This document shows, piece after piece, positions 42,255-50,140 of a DNA stretch of 64,000 nt (its first letter is position 1; each line of letters starts with the position of its first letter). Under the pieces are notes generated by a model, which was not told where the DNA came from, made no database searches, and saw only the letters and a list, made by a program, of their open reading frames with translations. Source of the DNA: Candidatus Zipacnadum vermilionense (GTDB taxonomy: Bacteria > Armatimonadota > Zipacnadia > Zipacnadales > Zipacnadaceae); contig JALGSV010000011.1 of assembly GCA_029821755.1 (NCBI GenBank), positions 1-64,000 of the forward strand, given 5' to 3'. The translations under genes and the position numbers were made by a program.

Positions 42255-42373
42255 CCGCGTGGCGCGGGCTTTCCAGCCCGCGCTTCCCGGAGTACGGGCG
42301 AGTTGGACCCAGGCACGGAGGGGCTGGAAGACCTGTCCTTCTGAGGGCGGGCTAGAAAGCCCGCCCCACGCGG
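42255..42373. mobile_element. 119-bp MITE-like element with 19-bp terminal inverted repeats
   Basis: Left end CCGCGTGGCGCGGGCTTTC (42255-42273). Right end GAAAGCCCGCCCCACGCGG (42355-42373), whose reverse complement differs from the left end at one base of 19. The centre (about 81 bp) holds no open gene. The ends are the same GGCGGGCT/CCACGCGG unit as in the dispersed repeats. It occupies most of the 177-bp gap between two genes. No obvious target-site duplication was confirmed. Confidence 0.55.
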
Positions 42374-42421
42374 AAATCGGCCCGCCTCATGTGGTCGGCC
42401 GTCTCCCCAGTTCGCACCACC

Positions 42422-43258
42422 ATGCAGAGCCAACCTGCCATACGATCCATCGAGCGGCGCTCGTACCGGGGTGACCCGGAGGCCTTGCGGGCGCTGCTCT
42501 ACAATGTGGCCGACGGGCTGTGGGCGGCGGCGCTGGCAGCCAGTGAGAACGAGGCGGGCGCCGAGGTCCTGGCCGAGGCGGCTTGGCTGCGCTGGCTGGA
42601 GAATCTCGGGCGCTGGCGCTTTCGCGCCGACCTGGTGGGCTGGCTGCGTCTGGCGCTGTGGGATGAGATCGCCCACCGGGCCGACCCGGCGCTGGGCGAG
42701 GTGGCCCTGGAGCTGTGGGACGGTGACGAGGAGGGCGGGGTGGGACCCGCTCCCCCCGCGCTGATAGAGCGCCTGGAGCAGGACCTGACCGCGGCGCTGC
42801 CCCTGGTCGAGCGGCGGGCCCGGGCGCGGCGGCGGATGGTTTGGGGCGCCTTCCTGGCGGCCTGCGTGCTGCTGGGAGCGCTGACTGCGGGGGCGGCCAG
42901 CCTGGCTCTGCACGTAGCGGACCAGCAGGCGCGGCAGGTGGCCTGGGAGTCGCTGCAGCAGCGCGTGCGCACCCGCCACCTGAACTGGGAGGTGCGTGAC
43001 CTGCTCTTCGACCTGGCCGACCCCCGCGGCGCGGACAAGAGCTCCGCGCAGACCCTCTCGCAGGTGGTACTCATCCTCGAAGAGATCACCGAAAGTGGCA
43101 CCCGTCCGGGCCAGCAGAGCCTGGTGTACATCCGGTCCCGACTGGAAGAAGGCAGTCTCGTGGCGCAAGTGCGCGACATGGCGCTAGACGGCCCACCCCC
43201 CGCGGCCCCGTTGCTGGCACAGACGGCGCTGGTGCTAGAGGAGGCGGCGACGCTGTGA
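42422..43258 (+). CDS. Sigma-70 region-2-like domain fused to a transmembrane helix
   Basis: A 278-aa protein. Residues about 14-85 follow the spacing of an ECF region 2 (YRGDPEALRALLYNVADGLW, ALAASENEAGAEVLAEAAWL, RWLENLGRWR, LVGWLRLALWDEIA), but the DNA-melting and core-binding residues are degraded, and no region 4 is visible. One transmembrane helix (about 139-163) and an outer domain of 110 residues follow. It could be a pseudo-sigma that acts as a membrane regulator. The start is ATG 42422; GTG of the next gene overlaps its stop codon. Confidence 0.62.
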   Translation: MQSQPAIRSIERRSYRGDPEALRALLYNVADGLWAAALAASENEAGAEVLAEAAWLRWLENLGRWRFRADLVGWLRLALWDEIAHRADPALGEVALELWDGDEEGGVGPAPPALIERLEQDLTAALPLVERRARARRRMVWGAFLAACVLLGALTAGAASLALHVADQQARQVAWESLQQRVRTRHLNWEVRDLLFDLADPRGADKSSAQTLSQVVLILEEITESGTRPGQQSLVYIRSRLEEGSLVAQVRDMALDGPPPAAPLLAQTALVLEEAATL

Positions 43259-45102
43259 GTGAGAGCCTCACCCCCTGCCCCCTCCCCTTGCAGGGGAGGG
43301 AGTTCCGAACCGAGGCAGTCCCTGCACCCTCTGAACTCCCCCTCCCCTGCTCAGCGCACGGAACGCGCGCAGGGAGGGGGCCGGCGGGTGAGGCTCCGTG
43401 CCGCTATCTGCTCCTGCTGTTGGTTCTGCCTCTTCTCCTGACTGGCTGCTCGACCCGCGCCCAGCGCATCTACCGCCGCGCCGAGGCCTCCTTCGCCCAA
43501 CAGAAGTACGATCTGGCGGCTTACGACTATGCCGTCATCGTGCGCGACATGCCTAAGGACCCGCTGGCGGATATGGCGCTGTACAAGCTGGCCTACCTGT
43601 ACCGCGAGCACTACAGCGACCCGGCCATGGCGGCGCGGCTGTACCAACGTTTGGTGCAGGAGTACCCACAGAGCCAGTTGGTGGGTGATGCGCTGTCGTA
43701 CACCGTCTATCTGCAGGCGCGGGAGCTGCAGAACCCGGTGGCAGTGTTGCAGACCTGCCAGCAGATGGAACAGCTGGTGCCCGACAAGCCGGGCCTGCTG
43801 GCTCGCGCGCGGCTGGAGCTGGCCGGCGCCTACCAGCGCAGCAATCAGATCAACTTGGCCGTCCAAACCCTCGAGCAGGTGAGGAAGGATTACGCCGGGG
43901 AGGCGGACAGCTCCACAGAAGCGTATTATCGTTTAGCGCTGCTCCATCGCGACTACCTGGACAAACAGCAGGACGCTGCTCGGATGCTGGAGACCCTGAT
44001 CAAGAGCCACCCGGACTCCGCGGCGGCCGCCAAGGCGCGGCAGGCGCTGGGGTGGCAGTATTACACGCTCAAGAACGTGGAGGAGAAGCAGCGACAGGAG
44101 GAGTTGAAGAAGCTGGCGCGAGTGCTGCCCAATGTACCGGCGATCAACGCCCAGTCGCATCCGTCGCTGGAACTGCTCAGCGGCTTGCAGTCGCTGCTGG
44201 CCCAAGCCGGGACGCAGACGAGCTTCGCGGACCTGATGGTGGTAACCGGCTTGGCCTTCCAGACGGTGGTGAGCTGGGAGCACCCCGGCCAGGCGCTGTT
44301 CTTCGGGCGCAACCCCATGCCGCAGGTGGCGGAGGCCTGGGGATTCGGCTACAATGCGTGGACTTTCGCCTCGGCCCAGGAGGGGATGCTGGCCCTGGCC
44401 AACTCGCTGGCGCAAGGACGGCCAGTGCTGATGCTCTACGGCCGTAGCACGCCGCACTGGTGCCTGTTCGTGGGCTACCAGCCGCTCGAGCAGCAGACGT
44501 ACGTGCTCAAGCCGGGGCAGCGCAAGTATAGCGTGGTCGCCGCGACCGCTTTCACTGCCGCCTGGCCGCAGAAGGCCGGAGCGCAGATCTTCACGCCCCT
44601 GCCGGCCACCGGCTACCAGTTTGCCTTGACCCAGCGGGCCGGGGAGCCCGCTCACGCGCAGATGTTGCGCACGGCGCTGCTCCGAGCGGTGATGGCGCTG
44701 GACCAGACGGAGTTGCTGGGCGCCCCGGCAGGCAAGGCGGGGTATGCGGAGATCGGCCGGCGCCTGGAGGCCTGCGCCCAGGACGCGGAAGCCGCCGAGC
44801 AGACGGGCAAATGGGCAACGGCAGTGACGCCGATGCTGGTCAGGGCGCGCCAGGCCGCAGCCGCCAGTCTGCAGGCCGCCACGCCGGAGTTCCCCGCAGA
44901 GCAGCAGCCGGCGCTGCAGGAGGCGGCGGATCGCTACAGGCAATTCGCCGACCGCTGGCAAGCGCTGGGGACCAAGATTAGCGCAGCGGCTGCCGCCACC
45001 GGTCCGACCGGGGACTGGAAGACGCTGCGGGAGGAGGCCGAGGCCCTGGGCACGGAGGAGCAGCAGACGCTGAGGTCCCTGAGCGCGACAGTGGGAGGCT
45101 GA
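43255..45102 (+). CDS. TPR lipoprotein with a cysteine-peptidase-like C-terminal region
   Basis: A 615-aa exported lipoprotein. The lipidated Cys is residue 65 (LLLTGC). An N-terminal stretch of 50 residues before the signal core comes from a dispersed palindromic repeat (43266-43301) translated in frame. Residues 70-300 are TPR-like helices similar to BamD/YfiO or YbgF (YDLAAYDYAVIVRDMP, AARLYQRLVQEYPQS, AARMLETLIKSHPDS). Residues 345-440 have WGFGYNAWTFASAQ and LMLYGRSTPHWCLFVGYQ, similar in shape to C39-type peptidase domains, with His-Trp-Cys-Leu-Phe-Val-Gly-Tyr. The C-terminus is a helical coiled-coil. The GTG start overlaps the previous stop. Confidence 0.72.
   Translation: MSESLTPCPLPLQGREFRTEAVPAPSELPLPCSAHGTRAGRGPAGEAPCRYLLLLLVLPLLLTGCSTRAQRIYRRAEASFAQQKYDLAAYDYAVIVRDMPKDPLADMALYKLAYLYREHYSDPAMAARLYQRLVQEYPQSQLVGDALSYTVYLQARELQNPVAVLQTCQQMEQLVPDKPGLLARARLELAGAYQRSNQINLAVQTLEQVRKDYAGEADSSTEAYYRLALLHRDYLDKQQDAARMLETLIKSHPDSAAAAKARQALGWQYYTLKNVEEKQRQEELKKLARVLPNVPAINAQSHPSLELLSGLQSLLAQAGTQTSFADLMVVTGLAFQTVVSWEHPGQALFFGRNPMPQVAEAWGFGYNAWTFASAQEGMLALANSLAQGRPVLMLYGRSTPHWCLFVGYQPLEQQTYVLKPGQRKYSVVAATAFTAAWPQKAGAQIFTPLPATGYQFALTQRAGEPAHAQMLRTALLRAVMALDQTELLGAPAGKAGYAEIGRRLEACAQDAEAAEQTGKWATAVTPMLVRARQAAAASLQAATPEFPAEQQPALQEAADRYRQFADRWQALGTKISAAAAATGPTGDWKTLREEAEALGTEEQQTLRSLSATVGG
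43266..43301 (+). repeat. Intragenic copy of the CCTCACCCC palindromic repeat
   Basis: CCTCACCCCCTGCCCCCT and CCCCTTGCAGGGGAGGGAGT form a hairpin. The unit lies inside the N-terminal extension of the TPR lipoprotein gene and is read in frame as SLTPCPLPLQGREF. No in-frame start codon is seen between it and the signal peptide, so the extension must be translated. Confidence 0.7.
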
Positions 45103-45178
45103 GCGCCGACCGCGCCGGGCGAGGACGCCCGTCGTACCGGGAAGAGGCAGGCGGGTGTGAGAGGGGTAGGTAAGGCAT

Positions 45179-46003
45179 ATGACCGAACTCATCCCGCGGC
45201 ATGTGCGGAGGCAACTGTCGGCGCTACGGCGCGAAGCGGGCGGGGAGGATCGCCCACCCGAGGCAGAGAGCCCCCCGCGTCCGGCTACCCCGGCCGTGCC
45301 CGTGTGTCGGCTGTTGGTGCAGGCGCCCGAGGAATTGCCGCCAGCGCTGGAGGTGGGAGGCGAGGCCGGGCCGTGCTGGAGCTTCCGCCTTGGGCCGGAA
45401 CAGGCGCACCCGGAGTTGCGGGAGTGGCTGCGACGCGCGGCGGAGGAGATGGGCGAGGCGATGACGGGAGTCGCGCGGCGGCACGGCGCGCTGTACCTGG
45501 ACCTGGAGACGTTGGGTTTCGCCGGGGTGCAGCTGTTCCTGGTGGGGATGCTGCACGCGGGGGCGGAGGGCTTCCACGTGCACCAGTTCCTGGCGCGGGA
45601 CTACTCGGAGGAGGCGGCAGTGCTGGAGGTCTGCCGGCCGCTGCTGGAACAGGCGGAGTGCCTGGTCACCTACAACGGCCGGACCTTCGACTGGCCCTTC
45701 CTGACCGGGCGGTACCAGTACCACCTGCGGCCGCCGCCGGCGCTGCCGCAGCATCTGGATCTGCTGCCGATTGCGCGCCGGCTGTACCGGGGGCGACTGC
45801 CCAACTGCGCCCTGGGGACGGTGGAGACGCACGTGCTGGGGATCGAGCGCGAGGGCGACGTCCCCGGCAGCGCCATTCCGGACCTGTACCACCGGGCCGT
45901 GGCCGAAGAGGACCCGCAGGTCCTGGCCCCGGTGCTGTACCACAATCAAGTGGACCTGCTGAGCCTGGCGTGCCTGGCGGGGCGGTGGAGAGAGTATCTG
46001 TGA
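45179..46003 (+). CDS. YprB-like ribonuclease H-fold 3'-5' exonuclease
   Basis: A 274-aa protein whose C-terminal 170 residues match the RNase_H_2/YprB exonuclease family: metal ligands in ALYLDLETLGFAG, LVTYNGRTFDWPFL and YHNQVDLLSLA. The N-terminal 100 residues are Pro/Ala-rich with a short helix. A nucleic-acid-processing role is likely; the substrate is unknown. The ATG follows GGTAAGGCAT, a weak ribosome site. Confidence 0.8.
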   Translation: MTELIPRHVRRQLSALRREAGGEDRPPEAESPPRPATPAVPVCRLLVQAPEELPPALEVGGEAGPCWSFRLGPEQAHPELREWLRRAAEEMGEAMTGVARRHGALYLDLETLGFAGVQLFLVGMLHAGAEGFHVHQFLARDYSEEAAVLEVCRPLLEQAECLVTYNGRTFDWPFLTGRYQYHLRPPPALPQHLDLLPIARRLYRGRLPNCALGTVETHVLGIEREGDVPGSAIPDLYHRAVAEEDPQVLAPVLYHNQVDLLSLACLAGRWREYL

Positions 46004-46097
46004 CGGGAACTTGGAGGGGCCGAAGGCGAACACGGCTTGCACAGGGGGCTGCGCGCAAACCTCCGGCTCACCTCGCTGGAAACAAGGTGAACCCTAC

Positions 46098-47882
46098 GTG
46101 AACGACGATCTGCATCCCGCTATGCCACCGGAGGAGGAGCCCCCGGACGCGGCTGCTGTGCCGGAGGAGCCCGAAGTGGCGCCGCCTGCCTTCCTGGCTC
46201 AGGACTGGGAGGGCCTGGCCGAGGAGGAAGAGCCGCCGGAGTCCGAGGCCTACTATTACGCGCCGGTCGAGGAACCAGTAGCGGCCGTCCCGGCGGCGCG
46301 CCGGTCGCGCACCTGGCTGTGGGCGGTGCCGGTGGCGCTGCTGGTGGCGGCCTGCGCGTACCTGGTGGTACAGAACCGAGCAGCGGCGGCTACCGTGGAG
46401 ACGCTGACCACGCGGGTGCCGCAGCTGCTGTTGCCGACGGGAACGCAGAACCCGCTGGCCGCACAACTCAGTTCCGTCAGTCAGGATGCGGGGTCGTGGA
46501 ACTTCCTGCGGGCACAGAAGAAAGCGGCGTCCATCGAGCTGCCGCTGGGGCTGCAGGGCCAGATGCCGGGATTGGGTCCCCGTGGACCGGCGGAGACGGG
46601 ACCCGCGCCCGGCGCCACCCCGCAAGCCGAGGCGTTCTTCATGGAGCACCCCGACCTGAACCAACGTTTCACCATGTACGCCGATCAGGCGCGGGCCCTG
46701 CGCGATCAGGGCCAGGATGTGCAGCCCTTGCGGGACGTGCGCACGCAGATCTTCAACGCGGCCACCCAGGGAGACGTGCGGCAGGTAACCTCTCTGCTCG
46801 ATCAGTTCGCCCAGGGCCTGCGGCAACTGGGCGGTAACCCTGAGGCGGGGGACATGCAGCAGGTCGTGGGCGACTTCCAGAAGGCTTTCGAGAAGGCGCA
46901 GAAGGAGAACCGCGATCCCCGGGCGGCAGTGGCGCTGATGCACCAGGCCGAGGCCGCCGTCCAGGCGGGCAAGCGCGCCGAGGCGGTAGAGATCGCCCGC
47001 AAGGCACTGGCAGCGCTGCAGCGGGCGCCGCGAGTGAGTGGCGGCGGCACAGGGCGGCGGCCCGGCGGGCTGGGCGGACCAGCTCCCGGTCAGCCCGAAC
47101 AGGTGCTGCAGGCTACCTTCCAGATGCTGGATCAGGAGGAGCGGGACCTGGCGGCCACCCACCAGGCAGTGGACCAGGCGCTGAGCGCGCAATTGCAGGA
47201 CAATCCGGCGAAGGTGCGCGAGGTGCTGGCGACGGCGCGGGAGTCGCTCATCCGCATCCACGACCGGCGTGCGGAATTCAGCGTCCGCCTGGCCGGCAAG
47301 CAGCCCCCGCAAGAGAGTTCCCCGCCCGGCGGGGAGGGACCGGGCACTGGCCTGGGGCCGCGACCCCAACTGGGGCCGCTTAAGGTGCCGGAGGAGGCCC
47401 TCGAGCAGTTCAGCCAACTGATAGACACCGCTCGCGGCCTGACCCCAGAGGAGTACCACAGCATCCGCCTCGTCATCGCGCGGCGGATGATCGGGATGAT
47501 CCTGGGCGAGCCCGGACCGGGCGAAGGGTGGCGGAACCTGCCACCGCAAGAGCGCATCCGACAGAAGCTGCGGGCAGCGCAAGAGCCTTACATGCTGCGA
47601 CGCGAGTACGGCGAGGATATCTCGGCGCTCACGGACCTACTGCGCGAGGCGCGGGAGGACCTGGCGGCGAACCGACTGATCGCGGCGGAGAAGAAGGCTG
47701 ACGCGGTCCTGCGGGAGCTCGGACTGCTGCCTAAGGAGAAGCCCCCGACCGCCCCCCTGCCGCCACCGCTGACCCTCGAGCGCCAGCCACAGCCACTGCT
47801 ACCCCTGGTCCTGCCCAAGGAGCAACCGGCGCCCACCCCGCCGGCCCCGGCGGAAGAGAACCCGGAGGCCGAGGGAGGGTAG
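46098..47882 (+). CDS. Membrane protein with long helical external region and Pro-rich tail
   Basis: A 594-aa protein starting from GTG 46098, supported by AAGGTG eight bases upstream. An acidic, Pro/Glu-rich cytoplasmic start (1-65), one transmembrane helix (about 72-91) and a 400-residue region of charged, Ala/Gln-rich helices (DMQQVVGDFQKAFEKAQKEN, YADQARALRDQGQD) follow; the C-terminus is a Pro-rich low-complexity tail. It looks like an envelope-spanning structural or regulatory protein. No family recognised. Confidence 0.65.
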   Translation: MNDDLHPAMPPEEEPPDAAAVPEEPEVAPPAFLAQDWEGLAEEEEPPESEAYYYAPVEEPVAAVPAARRSRTWLWAVPVALLVAACAYLVVQNRAAAATVETLTTRVPQLLLPTGTQNPLAAQLSSVSQDAGSWNFLRAQKKAASIELPLGLQGQMPGLGPRGPAETGPAPGATPQAEAFFMEHPDLNQRFTMYADQARALRDQGQDVQPLRDVRTQIFNAATQGDVRQVTSLLDQFAQGLRQLGGNPEAGDMQQVVGDFQKAFEKAQKENRDPRAAVALMHQAEAAVQAGKRAEAVEIARKALAALQRAPRVSGGGTGRRPGGLGGPAPGQPEQVLQATFQMLDQEERDLAATHQAVDQALSAQLQDNPAKVREVLATARESLIRIHDRRAEFSVRLAGKQPPQESSPPGGEGPGTGLGPRPQLGPLKVPEEALEQFSQLIDTARGLTPEEYHSIRLVIARRMIGMILGEPGPGEGWRNLPPQERIRQKLRAAQEPYMLRREYGEDISALTDLLREAREDLAANRLIAAEKKADAVLRELGLLPKEKPPTAPLPPPLTLERQPQPLLPLVLPKEQPAPTPPAPAEENPEAEGG

Positions 47883-47909
47883 GGAGACCGCGTGGCGCAC
47901 AGTCAGCTC

Positions 47910-48069
47910 CGTAGGGGCGAATGCTTCGCGGAGTCGCACCCCGCGAAACATCCGCCTGCGCGGGGGGTGAACCATCCGGGAAGCCGGGATTCGGCACCCC
48001 CGGTGCCTTGTTCGCGGCAGCCGCGGGCGGAGGTTGGGCACTCAGAAGTGCCCAACCTCCGCCCCTACG
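47910..48069. mobile_element. 160-bp element with 10-bp terminal inverted repeats and an internal 18-bp stem-loop
   Basis: Ends CGTAGGGGCG (47910-47919) and CGCCCCTACG (48060-48069) are perfect reverse complements. Inside the right part a perfect 18-bp stem (48025-48042 and 48047-48064) with loop CAGA is formed by GGGCGGAGGTTGGGCACT and its complement. The end motif recurs at 61519-61528 and, inverted, at 8303 and 8336. Nothing resembling a transposase lies inside, so this could be a non-autonomous element. It fills most of the gap before the Gfo/Idh-family gene. Confidence 0.6.
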
Positions 48070-48085
48070 AGAGGGAGCACGTATC

Positions 48086-49072
48086 ATGCGTGTTGGAATC
48101 CTCGGCGCCAGTCACTGGCATGTTGGTATCTACTATCTGCCCACACTAAAGAGCATGGACGTGGAGATCGTGGGGCTGGCCGACCCTGATCCGGCGGCCT
48201 CCCAGCGGCTCGATCCGGAGGGGAGATACCGGCACTACACCGACTACCGGACGCTCCTGGAGGAGGAGCGGCCAGACCTAGTCTTCGCCCACGCGCCGCA
48301 CTGCCAAATGACGGAACTAGCCGCGGACCTGGTGCAGCGCGGCCTGCCCTTCCATATCGAGAAGCCGGCAGGCGTAAACTGGCAAGCCCTGGCTCCGGTG
48401 GCGCAGATGGCACGGGAGCAGGGGGTCTTCAATTCGGTGGCGCTGGTGAATCACTACATGCCGCTGGTGAAGAAGCTGGTGGAGTTGCGGCAGGGCGGCA
48501 AGCTGGGCACGCCCGCGCATTTCTACTACCGGCTCTTCGCCGGGCCGGCGAACCGCTACCGGGATTGGGGCGTCGGTTGGATGCTGGACCCGGAACAGGC
48601 CGGGGCGGGGCCGCTGTTCAACTTCGGCTGCCACGGGATTGACCTGTTCCGCACCATGACCGGCGAGGAGGTTGTGGAGGTTTCTTGCTGGGGGACTCAT
48701 GCCTTGCACGAGGAAGCCATCGAGGACCTGGCCTCAGTAAGGATGATCACCACCTCGGGAGCGCTGGGGACGGTGGAGGTGGGGTACGTGCTGCCGGGAG
48801 CGTACGAGCGATACTTCAGCCTGACCACTACCGCCCTCCACGTAGGTGGGGAACTGGAGCAAGGCGAAGTCGTCCTGCGTGACGGCGATCCGCTGCCCTA
48901 CGGCGGGCTGACCGCGGATGAGTCATACGCCGTCTACACCCGAGACGTCGTGGCCCGCGCGGCCGCGGGGCGCCCGGCGCGGGTGGACCTGACGGAGATG
49001 GTCGGGACGCTGCGGGTAATGGACGCCGCCCGCGAGGCGATGGCGAGCGGGGCAACGGTGCGTCTGGCCTAG
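48086..49072 (+). CDS. Gfo/Idh/MocA-family NAD(P)-dependent oxidoreductase
   Basis: A 328-aa two-domain oxidoreductase. The Rossmann start is MRVGILGASHWHVGIYYLPT, where the usual GxGxxG is GASHWH. The family marker EKP in HIEKPAGVNW and the substrate-side run LFNFGCHGIDLFRTMTGEEV are present. Such enzymes oxidise sugars or cyclitols. AGGGAG lies 8 bases upstream of the ATG at 48086. Confidence 0.88.
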   Translation: MRVGILGASHWHVGIYYLPTLKSMDVEIVGLADPDPAASQRLDPEGRYRHYTDYRTLLEEERPDLVFAHAPHCQMTELAADLVQRGLPFHIEKPAGVNWQALAPVAQMAREQGVFNSVALVNHYMPLVKKLVELRQGGKLGTPAHFYYRLFAGPANRYRDWGVGWMLDPEQAGAGPLFNFGCHGIDLFRTMTGEEVVEVSCWGTHALHEEAIEDLASVRMITTSGALGTVEVGYVLPGAYERYFSLTTTALHVGGELEQGEVVLRDGDPLPYGGLTADESYAVYTRDVVARAAAGRPARVDLTEMVGTLRVMDAAREAMASGATVRLA

Positions 49073-49123
49073 TCCGGTCCGTGTGGTCGTGAGCAAGGGG
49101 ACTATTATTCGGAGGTGACGGCC

Positions 49124-49981
49124 GTGGTCAGAACGTCATATTGCTTGCTGATGGGGTTGGTTTTACTCGGTCTCCTGGCCGGATGTGTGCCGATATGGAT
49201 GGTGCCGAAGGACCAGCGCCCGACGATCATCACCCCGGCTCCCGCCCCGGCCCCGGCGGCGGAACCGACCGCGACGACTCCCCCCACGGAGGCTACCGTG
49301 CCCCAGCAGCCGGGGGAGATGGCGGCGCTGCAAACGACCAAGGCTTTCAAGCCCGGCTGGCAGGCGATGGTCAACTCACACACCGGCGACTGGAGCGAAG
49401 TGGTGGTCCTGACGGGGCCCGCGTGGCAGCAGTGGTCGAGCCGCCTGCGGCTGCGCTGGACGGAAACCGACTACCAAGTCACACGCGACGAACCGCTGGC
49501 GGCGACCGCGGCGAGCCAGCCGGGGGAGCAGGCGGCGCTGGCCACGGCTAAGGCCCGCCGCTCGGACTGGGCGGCGACGGTCAACTCCCACACCAACGAC
49601 TGGCTGGAGGTAGTGGTGAAGATGGGGCCGTCGTGGGGCGACTGGCGCACCGGCCTGCGCCTGCGCTGGACCGGCAGCGGTTACCAGGTAGTGACGGAGG
49701 GGCCGATCCCCCAGCCGAGCGCCCAGCCAAGACCCAAACCAAAACCCAAACCCGCCGCAACCAGTTCCGGCAAGACCACGTCCGCGGCGCGCCGGATAGT
49801 CCAGGGACGCCATCCCGGCTGGGTGACTAAGGTGGTGGACGTGGAGGGCAACAACGACGTGGTGGTAGTCTGGACCGGCCCGCCCCGCAGCGAGTTCGCC
49901 TTCTGGTACCGGATAGCCTGGTCAGGCGGGCGCTATGTGATCCAGGACGAAGGCGCCATTCAGGGACCAGATTCCATGTAG
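49124..49981 (+). CDS. Lipoprotein with three repeats of a small domain
   Basis: A 285-aa lipoprotein starting from GTG 49124, chosen because GGAGG lies 8 bases upstream; the signal ends LLGLLAGC. After a Pro/Ala/Thr linker come three related units of about 55-60 residues, at about 60-120, 125-187 and 220-280. Shared marks are a start like AARxVQGRHPGW or ALATAKARRSDWAATVNSHT, then DWLEVVVKMGP and LRLRWTGSGYQVVTEGPI. A Lys-Pro-rich linker precedes the third. Function unknown; a surface or peptidoglycan-binding role is possible. Confidence 0.75.
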   Translation: MVRTSYCLLMGLVLLGLLAGCVPIWMVPKDQRPTIITPAPAPAPAAEPTATTPPTEATVPQQPGEMAALQTTKAFKPGWQAMVNSHTGDWSEVVVLTGPAWQQWSSRLRLRWTETDYQVTRDEPLAATAASQPGEQAALATAKARRSDWAATVNSHTNDWLEVVVKMGPSWGDWRTGLRLRWTGSGYQVVTEGPIPQPSAQPRPKPKPKPAATSSGKTTSAARRIVQGRHPGWVTKVVDVEGNNDVVVVWTGPPRSEFAFWYRIAWSGGRYVIQDEGAIQGPDSM

Positions 49982-50047
49982 ACGGGCCGAAGCAAGCGTA
50001 GCAGCCCTGGAGAGCCTCCTCCGGGGCTGTTTCGTTTCCGGGGAAGG

Positions 50048-50073
50048 CCGGGCCGGAGGCCCGCCCCACGCGG
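50048..50073 (+). repeat. GGGCCGG palindromic repeat copy
   Basis: CCGGGCCGGAGGCCCG followed by CCCCACGCGG, same family as the second half of the composite repeats, in the gap before the 1025-aa gene. Confidence 0.6.
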
Positions 50074-50140
50074 AGCGGGAGGATTCTCCGCCGCCGGGGA
50101 GGAAAGCCCACCCGATTCCACCTCAGGGAGGTCACCCACC

